DNA of 42,331 nt, taken from an uncultured Gemella sp. (GTDB lineage: Bacteria > Bacillota > Bacilli > Staphylococcales > Gemellaceae). Both the position numbers and the translations under genes were made by a program. The DNA lies in contig USNF01000009.1 in NCBI GenBank assembly GCA_900555985.1, positions 1 through 42,331 on the forward strand, written 5' to 3'. Positions 1-8,860 of this stretch are shown piece after piece (positions within the stretch are counted from its first letter, which is position 1; each line of letters opens with the position of its first letter). Under the pieces are notes generated by a model that was not told the origin of the DNA, ran no database searches, and worked only from the letters and a program-made list of their open reading frames with translations.

Positions 1-5
1 AAAAT

Positions 6-56
6 AAAAGTATGTCAATACTTTTCGACGAAAAATGTCAACTTTTTTTGTTGACA
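6..56. promoter_or_regulatory. Cluster of three inverted repeats (operator-like)
   Basis: Three perfect inverted repeats lie within about 50 bases. The first has 8-base arms AAAAGTAT/ATACTTTT around GTCA (6-25). The second is TTTTCG-A-CGAAAA (22-34). The third has arms TGTCAAC/GTTGACA around seven T (36-56). The hexamer TTGACA occurs three times: on the minus strand at 13-18 and 36-41, and on the plus strand at 51-56. This looks like operator DNA for a gene to the left of the window. The repressor is unknown to me. Confidence 0.45.
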
Positions 57-78
57 CTTATAATAACTATTATATAGT
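51..78 (+). promoter_or_regulatory. Sigma-A-like promoter reading right, with no gene downstream on its strand
   Basis: TTGACA at 51-56, a 16-base spacer and TATAGT at 73-78 make a good sigma-A promoter on the plus strand. The next structure on that strand is the hairpin at 141-175, and the next gene (engB) lies on the opposite strand. Any transcript would therefore be about 90 bases long. It could be a small RNA or a chance match in AT-rich sequence. Confidence 0.35.
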
Positions 79-140
79 CTTTTTTAATATATGTAAAGAA
101 ATAATATTTATAAATTTTTCTTAATTTAATATTGTAAAAT

Positions 141-175
141 AAAAAATAGATGGCTATATAATCCATCTATTTTTT
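141..175. terminator. Bidirectional terminator after engB
   Basis: The perfect 13-base stem AAAAAATAGATGG/CCATCTATTTTTT has a 9-base loop and T runs on both sides. It lies 5 bases past the engB stop, so it ends the clpX-lon-engB transcript. It would also stop transcription entering from the left. Confidence 0.85.
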
Positions 176-179
176 ATTA

Positions 180-776
180 TTAATCTTCTAGTACTTTTTC
201 AATTTCATTTAATACTAGTTCTTTTCCGTGTTTTGTCACTGAAGAAAATGGTATTATAGCCATATTATTAGTAAGATCTAATTCTTTTTTTATTTTAGCT
301 ACATTTCTAGACAATTCATTTTTTGATATTTTATCAATTTTTGTTAAAACTACAACAAATGGAATATCATAATAATTTAGAAATTCATTCATTTCTATAT
401 CATCTTGTGAAGGTTTGTGTCTACTATCCATTAGATGTAATACAAAACCAAGATTTTTACTGTTTGTAAAATATTCAACTATCATGTCATATAGTTTTTC
501 TTTTTCTGATTTAGATAACTTGGCATACCCGTAGCCTGGTACATCTACTAATACAAGTTTGTTATCTACATCAAAGAAATTTAAAGTTCTAGTTTTACCT
601 GGTTTAGAAGAAACACGTGCATAATTTTTTCTTTCTAAAATTGTATTAATAAATGATGATTTCCCTACATTTGATCGACCACACATAGCTACTTCTGGTT
701 TATCATGTTCTGGATATTGTTTTTTTGATACTGCACTAATTAATAAGTCAACATTATGTGTATTTAACTTTTTCAT
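180..776 (-). CDS. engB: Ribosome biogenesis GTPase EngB/YsxC
   Basis: A 198-residue GTPase of the TrmE-Era-EngA-YihA-Septin-like group, the usual length for EngB (YsxC/YihA). The G1 loop GRSNVGKSS is at residues 33-41, the switch I Thr lies in GKTRT (60-64), G3 DVPGYG is at 78-83 and G4 TKID at 145-148. In B. subtilis this family is essential for late 50S subunit assembly. The gene begins 2 bases after the lon stop and is the last gene of clpX-lon-engB, an order shared with other Bacilli. It ends just before a strong terminator. The protein looks intact and its function is not in doubt. Confidence 0.95.
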   Translation of the reverse strand: MKKLNTHNVDLLISAVSKKQYPEHDKPEVAMCGRSNVGKSSFINTILERKNYARVSSKPGKTRTLNFFDVDNKLVLVDVPGYGYAKLSKSEKEKLYDMIVEYFTNSKNLGFVLHLMDSRHKPSQDDIEMNEFLNYYDIPFVVVLTKIDKISKNELSRNVAKIKKELDLTNNMAIIPFSSVTKHGKELVLNEIEKVLED

Positions 777-778
777 TT

Positions 779-3076
779 CTATTCTCCAAATACTATATTA
801 AATACTTCTTGTATGTTATTTACAGAATGTATTGTAAGTTTATCTAAGATTTCTCTAGGTATATCTATTAAATCTTTTTTATTTTTTATTGGAATAATTA
901 TTGTATTTATGTTCATTTTTTCTGAACTTAAAATTTTCTCTTTAACCCCACCAATAGGTAATACCTTACCATGTAGAGTCATTTCTCCAGTCATTGCAAT
1001 ATTATTATCAACTGCTTTACCTGTTAATGCAGAATACACAGAAGTTGTAATTGTAATACCGGCAGAAGGTCCATCTTTAGGAACAGCTCCTTCTGGAACA
1101 TGTAGATGTATATCTATCTCAGAGAAATTAATATTATCAATTCCTAATTCTTTTGAATTAGAACGTAAATATGAAATTGCCATCTGAGCAGATTCTTTCA
1201 TAACATCTCCTAATTTCCCAGTTAATATTATCTTACCTGTACCTTTAGAAATACTTGTTTCAATTTCTAATGTATCTCCACCTACGGAAGTGTACGCTAA
1301 ACCATTTACTAATCCTATTTCTGGTTTTGTATTCTTATCTTTTAAGCTATATTTTTCTGGACCACAGTATTCTTCTAAGTTGTTTATTCCAACTTTTACA
1401 ATATCAGTACCTTTTAATATTTTTAAAGCAGCTTTTCTACATATTGATCCAATTACTCGCTCTAAATTTCTAACACCAGCTTCATAAGAATAACAATTTA
1501 TAATTTTATTTATAGCTTGTTTCGAAAAAGATATTTGTTTTGAATTTAATCCATTTTCCTTAATTTGTCTTGGTATTAAATATTTTACTGCAATGTTTTC
1601 TTTTTCTTTAACAGTATAAGACTCTAATTCTATTACTTCCATTCTGTCTCTTAAAGGTGCGGGTATTAAAGATAAATTATTTGCAGTTGCAATAAATAAA
1701 ACTTTAGATAGATCAAATGGAATATCAAGATAGTGATCGACAAACTCATTATTTTGAGCAGGATCAATAACCTCTAGCATCGCAGATGAAGGGTCACCTT
1801 TTATATCAGAAGTCATTTTATCAATTTCATCTAGTAAAATAACAGGATTTTTTGTTTTTACTTTCTTTAAAGATTGTATAAGTTTACCTGGTAAAGCCCC
1901 TAAATATGTTCTTCGATGTCCTCTGATTTCTGCTTCATCTCTAACTCCACCAAGTGAAATACGTACAAAGCTTCTTCCCATTGATTTGGCAATTGATTTA
2001 GCTAATGAACTTTTTCCTACACCAGGAGGGCCTGATAAACAAAGAATTGGTGATTTCATATCATCTCGAAGTTTTTTTACAGCAAGAAACTCAAGTATTC
2101 TTTCTTTAATTTTTTCAAGTCCATAATGATCATCATTTAAGATTTTTTCAGCATTTACTATATCTATCTCATCTTCTGTTAATGTATTCCAAGGTAATGC
2201 AATCACTGTATCAATATATGTTCTAATAATTGAATGTTCTGGACTCATTACAGGTGTTTTCTCTAAACGATCTATTTCTTTAAGTAAAAGATGTTTATCA
2301 TTTTCTGAAAGATTAATTTTTAAAATTTCTTGTCGAAGTGATTCGATATCATCCTCTTCTGGAGAAATTTGTTTTAATTCATCTTGAACAACTTTCATTT
2401 GTTCACGTAAAAAATATTCTTTTTGCTGAGTATCTATATTAGTTCTCACTTTGTCATCTATTTCTTTTTTGAACTCATGCCCTAATAAATAATAACTAAT
2501 ACTTTTATCTATAAAACTAGCTTTTTTCTCTAAATCTAGTATAAATAAGACACGTTTTCTAAGAGTTCTGTCCATTGGAAAGTATTTAATATTTTTATTG
2601 ATAAATTTTTCTAAATCATCAGTTTTAAAATAGTCAATATCAAAACTCTCTTTATTCAAATAAGTTTTAAATTTATCTTCTAATTCTTTTAAAACAGTTT
2701 TTTTATCAAAACCATTATCTATTGTTTCTTTTATATTAATATCCAAATATTCTACTTGATTGTCATTATATACTCCACTTCTAACTTCAGCTACCCCATA
2801 ACAATGGTATTCATATTTGTCATTTTTTTTATCTATTGTCAACTGTCCGTATGTACCAAAGAATACGTTGAATCCATCAGTATCAAACATATCATCTTCG
2901 GAAAATTCTTCATCATAAGCATCAATTGGTTTTCTTTTATTAGTTATAAAAACCGAAATCTTATCTTTTTTTAATTTTTTTATTGTTTTTAAAAACTTTT
3001 TGTCCGTTACTTCAATTGTATATGTATTAGTTGGAAAAAATATTTCTCTATTTTCTAATAAGTAGTATTTTGTCAA
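779..3076 (-). CDS. lon: ATP-dependent protease Lon (LonA type)
   Basis: A 765-residue cytoplasmic AAA+ serine protease that degrades misfolded and regulatory proteins. The Walker A motif GPPGVGKSS is near residue 350 and the Walker B segment VILLDEIDKM follows. The protease domain has its Ser in KDGPSAG near residue 670 and the Lys partner in GGVKEK near 712, so the Ser-Lys dyad is complete. The first 100 or so residues match the usual Lon substrate-binding domain poorly: the LPLRG-type start is replaced by a LENREIFFP segment. Substrate choice may therefore differ. It sits 23 bases after clpX and 2 bases before engB and is probably co-transcribed with both. Confidence 0.95.
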   Translation of the reverse strand: MTKYYLLENREIFFPTNTYTIEVTDKKFLKTIKKLKKDKISVFITNKRKPIDAYDEEFSEDDMFDTDGFNVFFGTYGQLTIDKKNDKYEYHCYGVAEVRSGVYNDNQVEYLDINIKETIDNGFDKKTVLKELEDKFKTYLNKESFDIDYFKTDDLEKFINKNIKYFPMDRTLRKRVLFILDLEKKASFIDKSISYYLLGHEFKKEIDDKVRTNIDTQQKEYFLREQMKVVQDELKQISPEEDDIESLRQEILKINLSENDKHLLLKEIDRLEKTPVMSPEHSIIRTYIDTVIALPWNTLTEDEIDIVNAEKILNDDHYGLEKIKERILEFLAVKKLRDDMKSPILCLSGPPGVGKSSLAKSIAKSMGRSFVRISLGGVRDEAEIRGHRRTYLGALPGKLIQSLKKVKTKNPVILLDEIDKMTSDIKGDPSSAMLEVIDPAQNNEFVDHYLDIPFDLSKVLFIATANNLSLIPAPLRDRMEVIELESYTVKEKENIAVKYLIPRQIKENGLNSKQISFSKQAINKIINCYSYEAGVRNLERVIGSICRKAALKILKGTDIVKVGINNLEEYCGPEKYSLKDKNTKPEIGLVNGLAYTSVGGDTLEIETSISKGTGKIILTGKLGDVMKESAQMAISYLRSNSKELGIDNINFSEIDIHLHVPEGAVPKDGPSAGITITTSVYSALTGKAVDNNIAMTGEMTLHGKVLPIGGVKEKILSSEKMNINTIIIPIKNKKDLIDIPREILDKLTIHSVNNIQEVFNIVFGE

Positions 3077-3099
3077 AACGAACTCCTCTCTACCCTAGT

Positions 3100-4311
3100 T
3101 TATTTTAATAGTGGTTTAGTTTTATTTAATACATTTTCACGTGTTATCGTGCATGTTTTAATATTTTCTTTACTTGGAATATCGTACATTACATCTAAAA
3201 GTAATTCTTCAATAATAGATCGTAATCCACGTGCTCCAGTTTTTCGTTTAATAGATTCGCGGGCAATCTCTACTAAAGCATCTTTTTCAAATACTAAGTC
3301 TACATTGTCAAGACTGAATAAGTATTGATATTGTTTAATTACAGAATTTTTTGGTTCAGTTAAAACTCTAACTAAGTCATTTTCGTTAAGCTCTTCTAAG
3401 TAACAAATTACTGGAATACGACCTATAAATTCTGGAATAATACCAAATTTTACTAAATCTTCATGTTTCACTTTAGAAATAATAGCTTCAGAGTCATTTA
3501 ATTCATCACTTTTAGAAAAACCAATAACTTTTTCTCCCAATCGGCGTTTTATGATTTCTTCAATTCCTGAAAAAGCACCACCTATTATAAAAAGAATATC
3601 TTTTGTATTGATTTTTATCATTTCTTCTCCTGGGTGCTTTCTTCCACCTTGCGGAGGAACACTAGCTATTGTTCCTTCAAGTATTTTAAGCAGCGCTTGT
3701 TGTACACCTTCACCTGACACATCACGTGTTATAGAAACATTTTCTCCTTTTTTTGCTATTTTATCTATCTCATCAATATAAATAATTCCTTTTTCTGCTT
3801 TTTCAATATCATAATTTGCATTTTGAATTAAACGCAATAATATATTTTCAACATCTTCACCTACATATCCAGCTTCAGTTAAAGTAGTTGCATCAGAAAT
3901 AGCAAATGGAACATCTAACATTTTTGCTAAAGTTTGTGCAATTAATGTTTTACCTGAACCTGTACTACCAATTAAAGCAATATTACTTTTTTGTAAATCT
4001 ATACTTTCATTATTTTGTTTTGCTTTAATACGTTTATAATGATTATATACTGCTACAGCTACAGATTTTTTAGCCTTATCTTGACTTATGACATACTCAT
4101 TTAGATGTGCCATAATTTCATGTGGTTTTAGCAAATTAAAATCTGGTTCATTTGTTGCATTTCTATACTCTAGTTCTTCTTCGATTATATCTGAACATAA
4201 TTCAACACATTCATCGCAAATAAATACGTCATTTCCAGCAATCATTTTAAAAACTTCATTAGAGTTTTTTCCACAAAAAGAACATCTAATATCTTTTCTA
4301 TCATTAACCAT
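3100..4311 (-). CDS. clpX: ATP-dependent Clp protease ATP-binding subunit ClpX
   Basis: The AAA+ unfoldase that feeds substrates to ClpP. The N-terminal zinc-binding domain has Cys 10, 13, 32 and 35. Walker A GSTGSGKT is at 115-122 and Walker B IIYIDE at 176-181. The IGF loop that docks on ClpP is at 263-265. An in-frame ATG 15 bases upstream (4326) touches the AGG of the leader. The ATG at 4311 has GAGAGG about 7 bases upstream and gives the usual start before the zinc finger, so I use it (403 residues). It is the first gene of clpX-lon-engB. clpP is not nearby. Confidence 0.95.
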   Translation of the reverse strand: MVNDRKDIRCSFCGKNSNEVFKMIAGNDVFICDECVELCSDIIEEELEYRNATNEPDFNLLKPHEIMAHLNEYVISQDKAKKSVAVAVYNHYKRIKAKQNNESIDLQKSNIALIGSTGSGKTLIAQTLAKMLDVPFAISDATTLTEAGYVGEDVENILLRLIQNANYDIEKAEKGIIYIDEIDKIAKKGENVSITRDVSGEGVQQALLKILEGTIASVPPQGGRKHPGEEMIKINTKDILFIIGGAFSGIEEIIKRRLGEKVIGFSKSDELNDSEAIISKVKHEDLVKFGIIPEFIGRIPVICYLEELNENDLVRVLTEPKNSVIKQYQYLFSLDNVDLVFEKDALVEIARESIKRKTGARGLRSIIEELLLDVMYDIPSKENIKTCTITRENVLNKTKPLLK

Positions 4312-4387
4312 AATTGTGCCTCTCATCCTTTTTTCAATTATATTAATATTGTAAATTTTAGTAAATCTCCAAAAATCATATCATCAT

Positions 4388-4416
4388 ATTATAACATATT
4401 TACATTTTATTTTCTA
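4388..4416 (-). promoter_or_regulatory. Extended -10 promoter of clpX-lon-engB
   Basis: On the minus strand TGTTATAAT (with -10 at 4388-4393) is an extended -10, preceded 17 bases upstream by TAGAAA (4411-4416) as a weak -35. It lies about 75 bases before the clpX start. I see no CtsR (GGTCAAA repeat) or CIRCE element near it. Confidence 0.6.
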
Positions 4417-4482
4417 GTAGATATGTTTAAAAAGCCTTATAATAAACGAATTCTTAAACAATGATATTTATATTTTTAAAAA

Positions 4483-4524
4483 AACTGAGATATAAAATTT
4501 CATTTAAAAATTTATGTCTCAGTT
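4483..4524 (-). terminator. Terminator of the CPBP protease gene
   Basis: Arms AACTGAGA and TCTCAGTT, extended by a weaker A/T stem, are followed on the minus strand by a T run. The structure lies 8 bases past the stop of the CPBP gene. Confidence 0.75.
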
Positions 4525-4531
4525 AATATTA

Positions 4532-5383
4532 CTATTTATTATTATTAATTTTTTTAAACATTTGTAAATATAATCCTACATATATCAAAATACCCATTAT
4601 TATAAAAAATATTGAAGAAATTATACTTCCTTCTATACCGAAACTTCCTCCAGTTAATAAAATATTATCTGAGTTAAATTTTAAATCAAAAATAGTATTA
4701 GAGATTTTAATACCACTAACATAACATCCTAAAACTACTCCTAGAATAATGTTCCAAGATCCATGAAGTGTTCCAACAATCCAAATATTATCTGTATACC
4801 AAAATATCAATGATAGTATAACACCAAAAATATAGATATTTATAGATGAAATATACGATATTGCTGGATTTGCTAGATGAAAAATAGCGAAAAATAGTGA
4901 ATTTATATATACTCCGAACCATTTACCTTTCGAAGCGGCAATTCTATTCATTAAGTATCCTCTAAAAATTAATTCTTCAATAAATCCTTGAAGCCCAAAT
5001 AATAAAATTATAATTATTACTAATTTATAATTACTATTTTTTGATATACTAAAGTTTCCATTTGTTAATAAAAATATACTTCCTACTATTAAAATCAAGA
5101 TAAATAGTGCACAAATTACACCAATAATTACGCTATTAATTATCTTATTTTTTTTAAAACCTAAAGTTTTAAGCATATTCTTCTCAAAATATTTTACAAA
5201 TAGTAGTATAAATATTAAACTCGAAATATACGATGATAAATTAGCAATAAGCTTATCTTTGACATGTGGATTAAATATAAAATCAAAAGAAATACCTTGG
5301 ATAAATGATGCAATAATACAAACAATAAATGCATACCACCAGGTAAATACATTACTCTTCTTCAGTAAATCTAAACTATTCAT
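4532..5383 (-). CDS. CPBP-family intramembrane glutamic protease (Rce1/CAAX-like)
   Basis: A 283-residue membrane protein with about seven or eight hydrophobic segments. It has the CPBP (PF02517) motifs: EELIFR at 136-141, FFAIFH ending at H169, and HGSWN at 207-211. These supply the catalytic glutamates and the metal-like histidines. Bacterial members act in bacteriocin self-immunity, peptide maturation or sortase-related processing. No bacteriocin or small precursor gene is visible nearby, so the substrate is unknown. It is a single-gene unit, transcribed divergently from the aminotransferase, with its own promoter and terminator. Confidence 0.85.
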   Translation of the reverse strand: MNSLDLLKKSNVFTWWYAFIVCIIASFIQGISFDFIFNPHVKDKLIANLSSYISSLIFILLFVKYFEKNMLKTLGFKKNKIINSVIIGVICALFILILIVGSIFLLTNGNFSISKNSNYKLVIIIILLFGLQGFIEELIFRGYLMNRIAASKGKWFGVYINSLFFAIFHLANPAISYISSINIYIFGVILSLIFWYTDNIWIVGTLHGSWNIILGVVLGCYVSGIKISNTIFDLKFNSDNILLTGGSFGIEGSIISSIFFIIMGILIYVGLYLQMFKKINNNK

Positions 5384-5411
5384 AATCCCTCCATAAATTT
5401 TAATATAATTA

Positions 5412-5440
5412 ATTCTATTTCAAAATGAAAATATTGTCAA
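5412..5440 (-). promoter_or_regulatory. Sigma-A promoter of the CPBP protease gene
   Basis: On the minus strand TTGACA (5435-5440), a 17-base spacer and TAGAAT (5412-5417), about 28 bases upstream of the start codon. The -35 is consensus and the -10 matches at five of six positions. Confidence 0.75.
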
Positions 5441-5481
5441 ACTTAGAATTTAATTTTATACTTTAACGCCTAATAATTTAA

Positions 5482-5490
5482 TGATATAAT
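5482..5490 (+). promoter_or_regulatory. Extended -10 promoter of the aminotransferase gene
   Basis: TGATATAAT with a consensus -10 at 5485-5490, 27 bases before the start codon. No good -35 is visible, but the TG extension can compensate. The ribosome site AGGAGG is at about 5505-5510. Confidence 0.6.
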
Positions 5491-5517
5491 TAGTTTATAA
5501 ACCTTAGGAGGTAACTC

Positions 5518-6765
5518 ATGACATTTTTTTCAAATCTTGGTGAAAATATAATTCTACCACAAGACGTTTTAATACAATCAAAAGAAACTGCTGCAGTCTC
5601 AGGTGCAATAAATGCAACGATTGGAATAGCCACAAAAAATAAAAAGGCCTTATTCCTGCCATCAATAGATAAAGTGATAAAGGAGATTAATAATTCAGAA
5701 TATCTACCCTACTCACCTACACCTGGATTGCCAGAAATGAGAAATTTATGGAAAGAAAAAATAATTAGTGATAATCCTAAAATTAATAAAGAGCATCTAA
5801 GTCTTCCAATGGTTACAACTGGAATAACACAAGGCATAGATATTGCAGCAAATTTATTTAGTAGTAAAGATGATGCATTATTATTACCAAGTTTATTTTG
5901 GCAAAATTACGCACAAATCTATTCTATAAAATTAGGAAATAAAGTTTACACATATGATCAGTTTAATGAGAATAATATGTATTATTTAGAGAACTTCAAA
6001 GAAGTACTATATAGTATAAAAGAAAGTAAAATATCATTAATTCTAAATTTTCCTAATAATCCAACAGGTTATACGCCATCAACAGAAGAACTAGATGAAT
6101 TAACTTTAATTATTGATAGATTTGCTAAAGAGAACCCTGAAAAACAAGTCATTATTATATGTGACGATGCTTATTTTGGACTTTTCTTTGAGAAAAACCA
6201 CAAAACTCCTTCTCTAAGTTCTATTTACAAATTAGAAACTAATTCAAATTGTCTAATTATAAAATTAGATGGTATAACAAAAGAGTATTATGGATGGGGG
6301 CTTCGAATTGGATTCATTACCTATTATACAGAAAATGATAATTTACGTGAAAAACTTTTAGAAAAAACCCAAGGTTATTTAAGAAGTACAACATCTTCAT
6401 CATGTAATTTATCACAACAAATAGCAATACGTTTATTAAAAGATAAGGATACGTATGTCGAGAAAAAAGACAATGATAAAATTATCCACGAAAGATATAT
6501 AATATTAAAAAAATCACTTAATGATTATAAATTAAGTGATAGTGTAACTATCTTACCTTTTAATTCAGGATACTTCTTTACAATAAAAATGCCATCAAAG
6601 ATTAATGCGCATGATTTTAGATTGAAATTTTTACATGATTATAAATATGGTGTTTATTCTATGGATAATGAACATATTAGAATTGCTTTCTCATGTTTAG
6701 ATAAAGAATTAATACCAGATTTGGTAAAAAACTTTAAACTTTGTTTAGAAGAATTTCAAAAATAA
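5518..6765 (+). CDS. PLP-dependent class I/II aminotransferase
   Basis: A 415-residue fold-type I PLP enzyme of the aspartate/aromatic aminotransferase superfamily. NFPNNPTGY (177-185) contains the conserved Asn that contacts PLP. DDAYFG (216-221) holds the Asp that pairs with the pyridine nitrogen. K255 in DGITKEYYG is the likely Schiff-base lysine, and R263 in WGLRIGF binds the cofactor phosphate or substrate carboxylate. The substrate cannot be told from the sequence; an amino-acid:2-oxoacid aminotransferase is the safest call. It is monocistronic, with a strong AGGAGG site and a terminator that overlaps its stop codon. Confidence 0.85.
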   Translation: MTFFSNLGENIILPQDVLIQSKETAAVSGAINATIGIATKNKKALFLPSIDKVIKEINNSEYLPYSPTPGLPEMRNLWKEKIISDNPKINKEHLSLPMVTTGITQGIDIAANLFSSKDDALLLPSLFWQNYAQIYSIKLGNKVYTYDQFNENNMYYLENFKEVLYSIKESKISLILNFPNNPTGYTPSTEELDELTLIIDRFAKENPEKQVIIICDDAYFGLFFEKNHKTPSLSSIYKLETNSNCLIIKLDGITKEYYGWGLRIGFITYYTENDNLREKLLEKTQGYLRSTTSSSCNLSQQIAIRLLKDKDTYVEKKDNDKIIHERYIILKKSLNDYKLSDSVTILPFNSGYFFTIKMPSKINAHDFRLKFLHDYKYGVYSMDNEHIRIAFSCLDKELIPDLVKNFKLCLEEFQK

Positions 6766-6796
6766 GGAAATTACATTTTATGTAATTTCCTTATTT
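6760..6796. terminator. Bidirectional terminator between converging genes
   Basis: A perfect 16-base stem AAATAAGGAAATTACA/TGTAATTTCCTTATTT with a 5-base loop. It overlaps the TAA of the aminotransferase gene and ends 8 bases before the gatD stop, so it serves both converging transcripts. Confidence 0.9.
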
Positions 6797-6803
6797 TTAT
6801 GTA

Positions 6804-7532
6804 TTATTTTATACTTTTCTTTAGCAGTTCTACCATATGAGAATTAGCATTTAACTCAATTTCATTATTTAACTCAATAAAATCATAATTACCATACTTA
6901 TTATCTAATGCAGCTTTAATTAAATAATCAGTAACATTAGGATTTTTAGGTAGTATAGGACCATGTAAGTAAGTACCTATTAAATTATTGTATAAAATAC
7001 CTTCTTTTTTATCCTCATCATTATTACCATATCCAACTATAACATTTCCTAATGTTTCATAGTTATGATATGTTCTTCCACCATGATTTTCAAAACCAAC
7101 AATATTACCAAATTTATCAGATTCTACTAAAATATTTCCAATTAATCTAGGTGCATCTTTTATTGATTCTGTGTAAAAATCAAGTATATTTAAACCGGGT
7201 AATTTATCTCCGTCTACAGTTTTATAGTATTCTCCTAAAAATTGATATCCTCCACAAATTGTTAGTGCTGGTATACCGTCCTCTATCGCTGATTTAAATT
7301 CATTTTTTATCTTGCTAAATTGTTCAGTTGCTATACATTGTTCTCTATCAGATCCTCCTCCAATAAAAAACATATCGCAATCAGACAGTTTAATACCATC
7401 AGTAGAAGTAATATTTTCAACTTTTAAGTCTATTCCGCGCCATTCACATCTTTTCTTCAACGCTATTACATTACCTATATCACCATATAAATTTAATTTA
7501 TCTGGCATAAAATGATATAATTTTAATTCCAT
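6804..7532 (-). CDS. gatD: Lipid II isoglutaminyl synthase, glutaminase subunit GatD
   Basis: A class I CobB/CobQ-like glutamine amidotransferase that passes ammonia to MurT to amidate the alpha-carboxyl of D-Glu in lipid II. The nucleophile C93 lies in LTICGGYQ (90-97) and the catalytic His is H190 in GTYLHGP, matching the Cys-His dyad of S. aureus GatD. An in-frame ATG 33 bases upstream lies inside murT. The ATG at 7532 follows the murT stop by 1 base, has GGAG upstream and gives the family start MELKLYHF, so I use it (242 residues). Last gene of the operon. Confidence 0.93.
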   Translation of the reverse strand: MELKLYHFMPDKLNLYGDIGNVIALKKRCEWRGIDLKVENITSTDGIKLSDCDMFFIGGGSDREQCIATEQFSKIKNEFKSAIEDGIPALTICGGYQFLGEYYKTVDGDKLPGLNILDFYTESIKDAPRLIGNILVESDKFGNIVGFENHGGRTYHNYETLGNVIVGYGNNDEDKKEGILYNNLIGTYLHGPILPKNPNVTDYLIKAALDNKYGNYDFIELNNEIELNANSHMVELLKKSIK

Positions 7533-7533
7533 A

Positions 7534-8838
7534 TTAATTATTCTCCAATTCCTTTTGAGTTGCAATTAAAGCTGTATAATTCGGTATTACTAATGCATAT
7601 TTTTCCTGGTAGCTTTTTAATTGTTTAACGGCATCTTTAATTTCTTTTTTTACAATAACATTAGCTTTGATATCACTATATTTAATTCTTAAAGCTAATT
7701 CTTCAGCTCTTTTTCCTGAACAAATAATATTTTTGATGTTTTGATTTTTCATTATATTAAAATCAGTATCCCAAATCCATGAAATATCAAATCCATCAGC
7801 ACCATTATCATTCAATACTAATAAATAGTTTATTTGCTCTTTAATAGGATTTCCAATAGCTAAAGAAGCGTTTAACCCTGCAGGATTTTTAGCAAGGTTA
7901 AGTAGAGCCATTGTATTTTCTGATATTTTAATACTTTGCATACGTCCATTTTTTGGAGTATAACTACCTAATCCTTTTTCAATTAAATTATTACTTAAAT
8001 TTAATTCTTTAAGTAATGAATATGCAGCTAAAAGATTATATATATTATAGTCTCCAGCTAATCTTGTTTTAAAACTTTTTTCATTGTTAATAGAAAGTTC
8101 TATAAATGGTTCTACTTTTGCTTTAGTAACAGTATACTTAGTTTCTTGGTGTTTAAAATCACAATTTTCACAATGATAATAACCTAATTGACTATAATGT
8201 ACATGATCATAAGTCAATTCTGTTCCACAACTAGGACAGAATTTTGATTCTGAAATTCCATAATCAGTAAAATTATAAGCATCTTTATCAATACCAAAAT
8301 AAATATTATTATTACCATATTTAGATAGTCTTGTAACAAAAGGATCATCACTATTAAGGATAAGTTGAATATTTTTTCCTTCTAATTGTTCACCTATTGT
8401 TGCTATTAAAGTATCAATTTCTCCAAAGCGATCTATTTGGTCTCTAAAGAAATTATTAATAACAAATTTAGTAGGAGTAATGTATTGCATTACTTTTTTT
8501 ATTGAACCTTCATCTATTTCAATAACTGCTAATTTAGTATCATTTTTTGATTGGATTGCAAAAGTAGATATAATACCATCTAACATATTTGCTCCTTCAA
8601 AATTATTTATAAAATTTATACCTGCTTCTTTTAAAGTATGACCGATTAAATTAGATGTAGTTGTTTTTCCATTTGTTCCAGTAACAAAAACAATTTCATC
8701 ATACTGTTTAGATAATTTAACTAATATATTTTTATCGAATTTTCTTAAAACTTTACCAGGTAAATCAGTTCCTTTTTTTCCAATTAATTTACTTGTATTT
8801 CTAGTTAATTTTGCTAAATTTTTATAAAATGATAGCAT
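7534..8838 (-). CDS. murT: Lipid II isoglutaminyl synthase, Mur ligase-like subunit MurT
   Basis: An ATP-dependent Mur ligase-like subunit that activates D-Glu of lipid II for amidation with GatD. The P-loop GTNGKTT is at 54-60. Two CxxC pairs at about residues 201-204 and 223-226 form the zinc ribbon typical of MurT, and the DUF1727 region follows. The frame is open 48 bases further up, but only the ATG at 8838 has a well-placed GGAG (8 bases) and gives the family N terminus, so the protein has 434 residues. It follows the response regulator gene by 22 bases and precedes gatD by 1 base. Amidated lipid II is the preferred substrate for peptidoglycan cross-linking in many Gram-positives. Confidence 0.94.
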   Translation of the reverse strand: MLSFYKNLAKLTRNTSKLIGKKGTDLPGKVLRKFDKNILVKLSKQYDEIVFVTGTNGKTTTSNLIGHTLKEAGINFINNFEGANMLDGIISTFAIQSKNDTKLAVIEIDEGSIKKVMQYITPTKFVINNFFRDQIDRFGEIDTLIATIGEQLEGKNIQLILNSDDPFVTRLSKYGNNNIYFGIDKDAYNFTDYGISESKFCPSCGTELTYDHVHYSQLGYYHCENCDFKHQETKYTVTKAKVEPFIELSINNEKSFKTRLAGDYNIYNLLAAYSLLKELNLSNNLIEKGLGSYTPKNGRMQSIKISENTMALLNLAKNPAGLNASLAIGNPIKEQINYLLVLNDNGADGFDISWIWDTDFNIMKNQNIKNIICSGKRAEELALRIKYSDIKANVIVKKEIKDAVKQLKSYQEKYALVIPNYTALIATQKELENN

Positions 8839-8860
8839 AATTTCTCCTTTTTTTTTAATA

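Noticed and set aside
4431..4442. 12-mer AAAGCCTTATAA shared with the purE leader (41457-41468)
   Set aside because: It lies upstream of the promoter in one case and downstream in the other, with no wider similarity; chance is likely in AT-rich DNA.
4532..5383. Bacteriocin immunity or maturation locus around the CPBP protease
   Set aside because: No small precursor peptide, ABC exporter or regulator gene is next to it.
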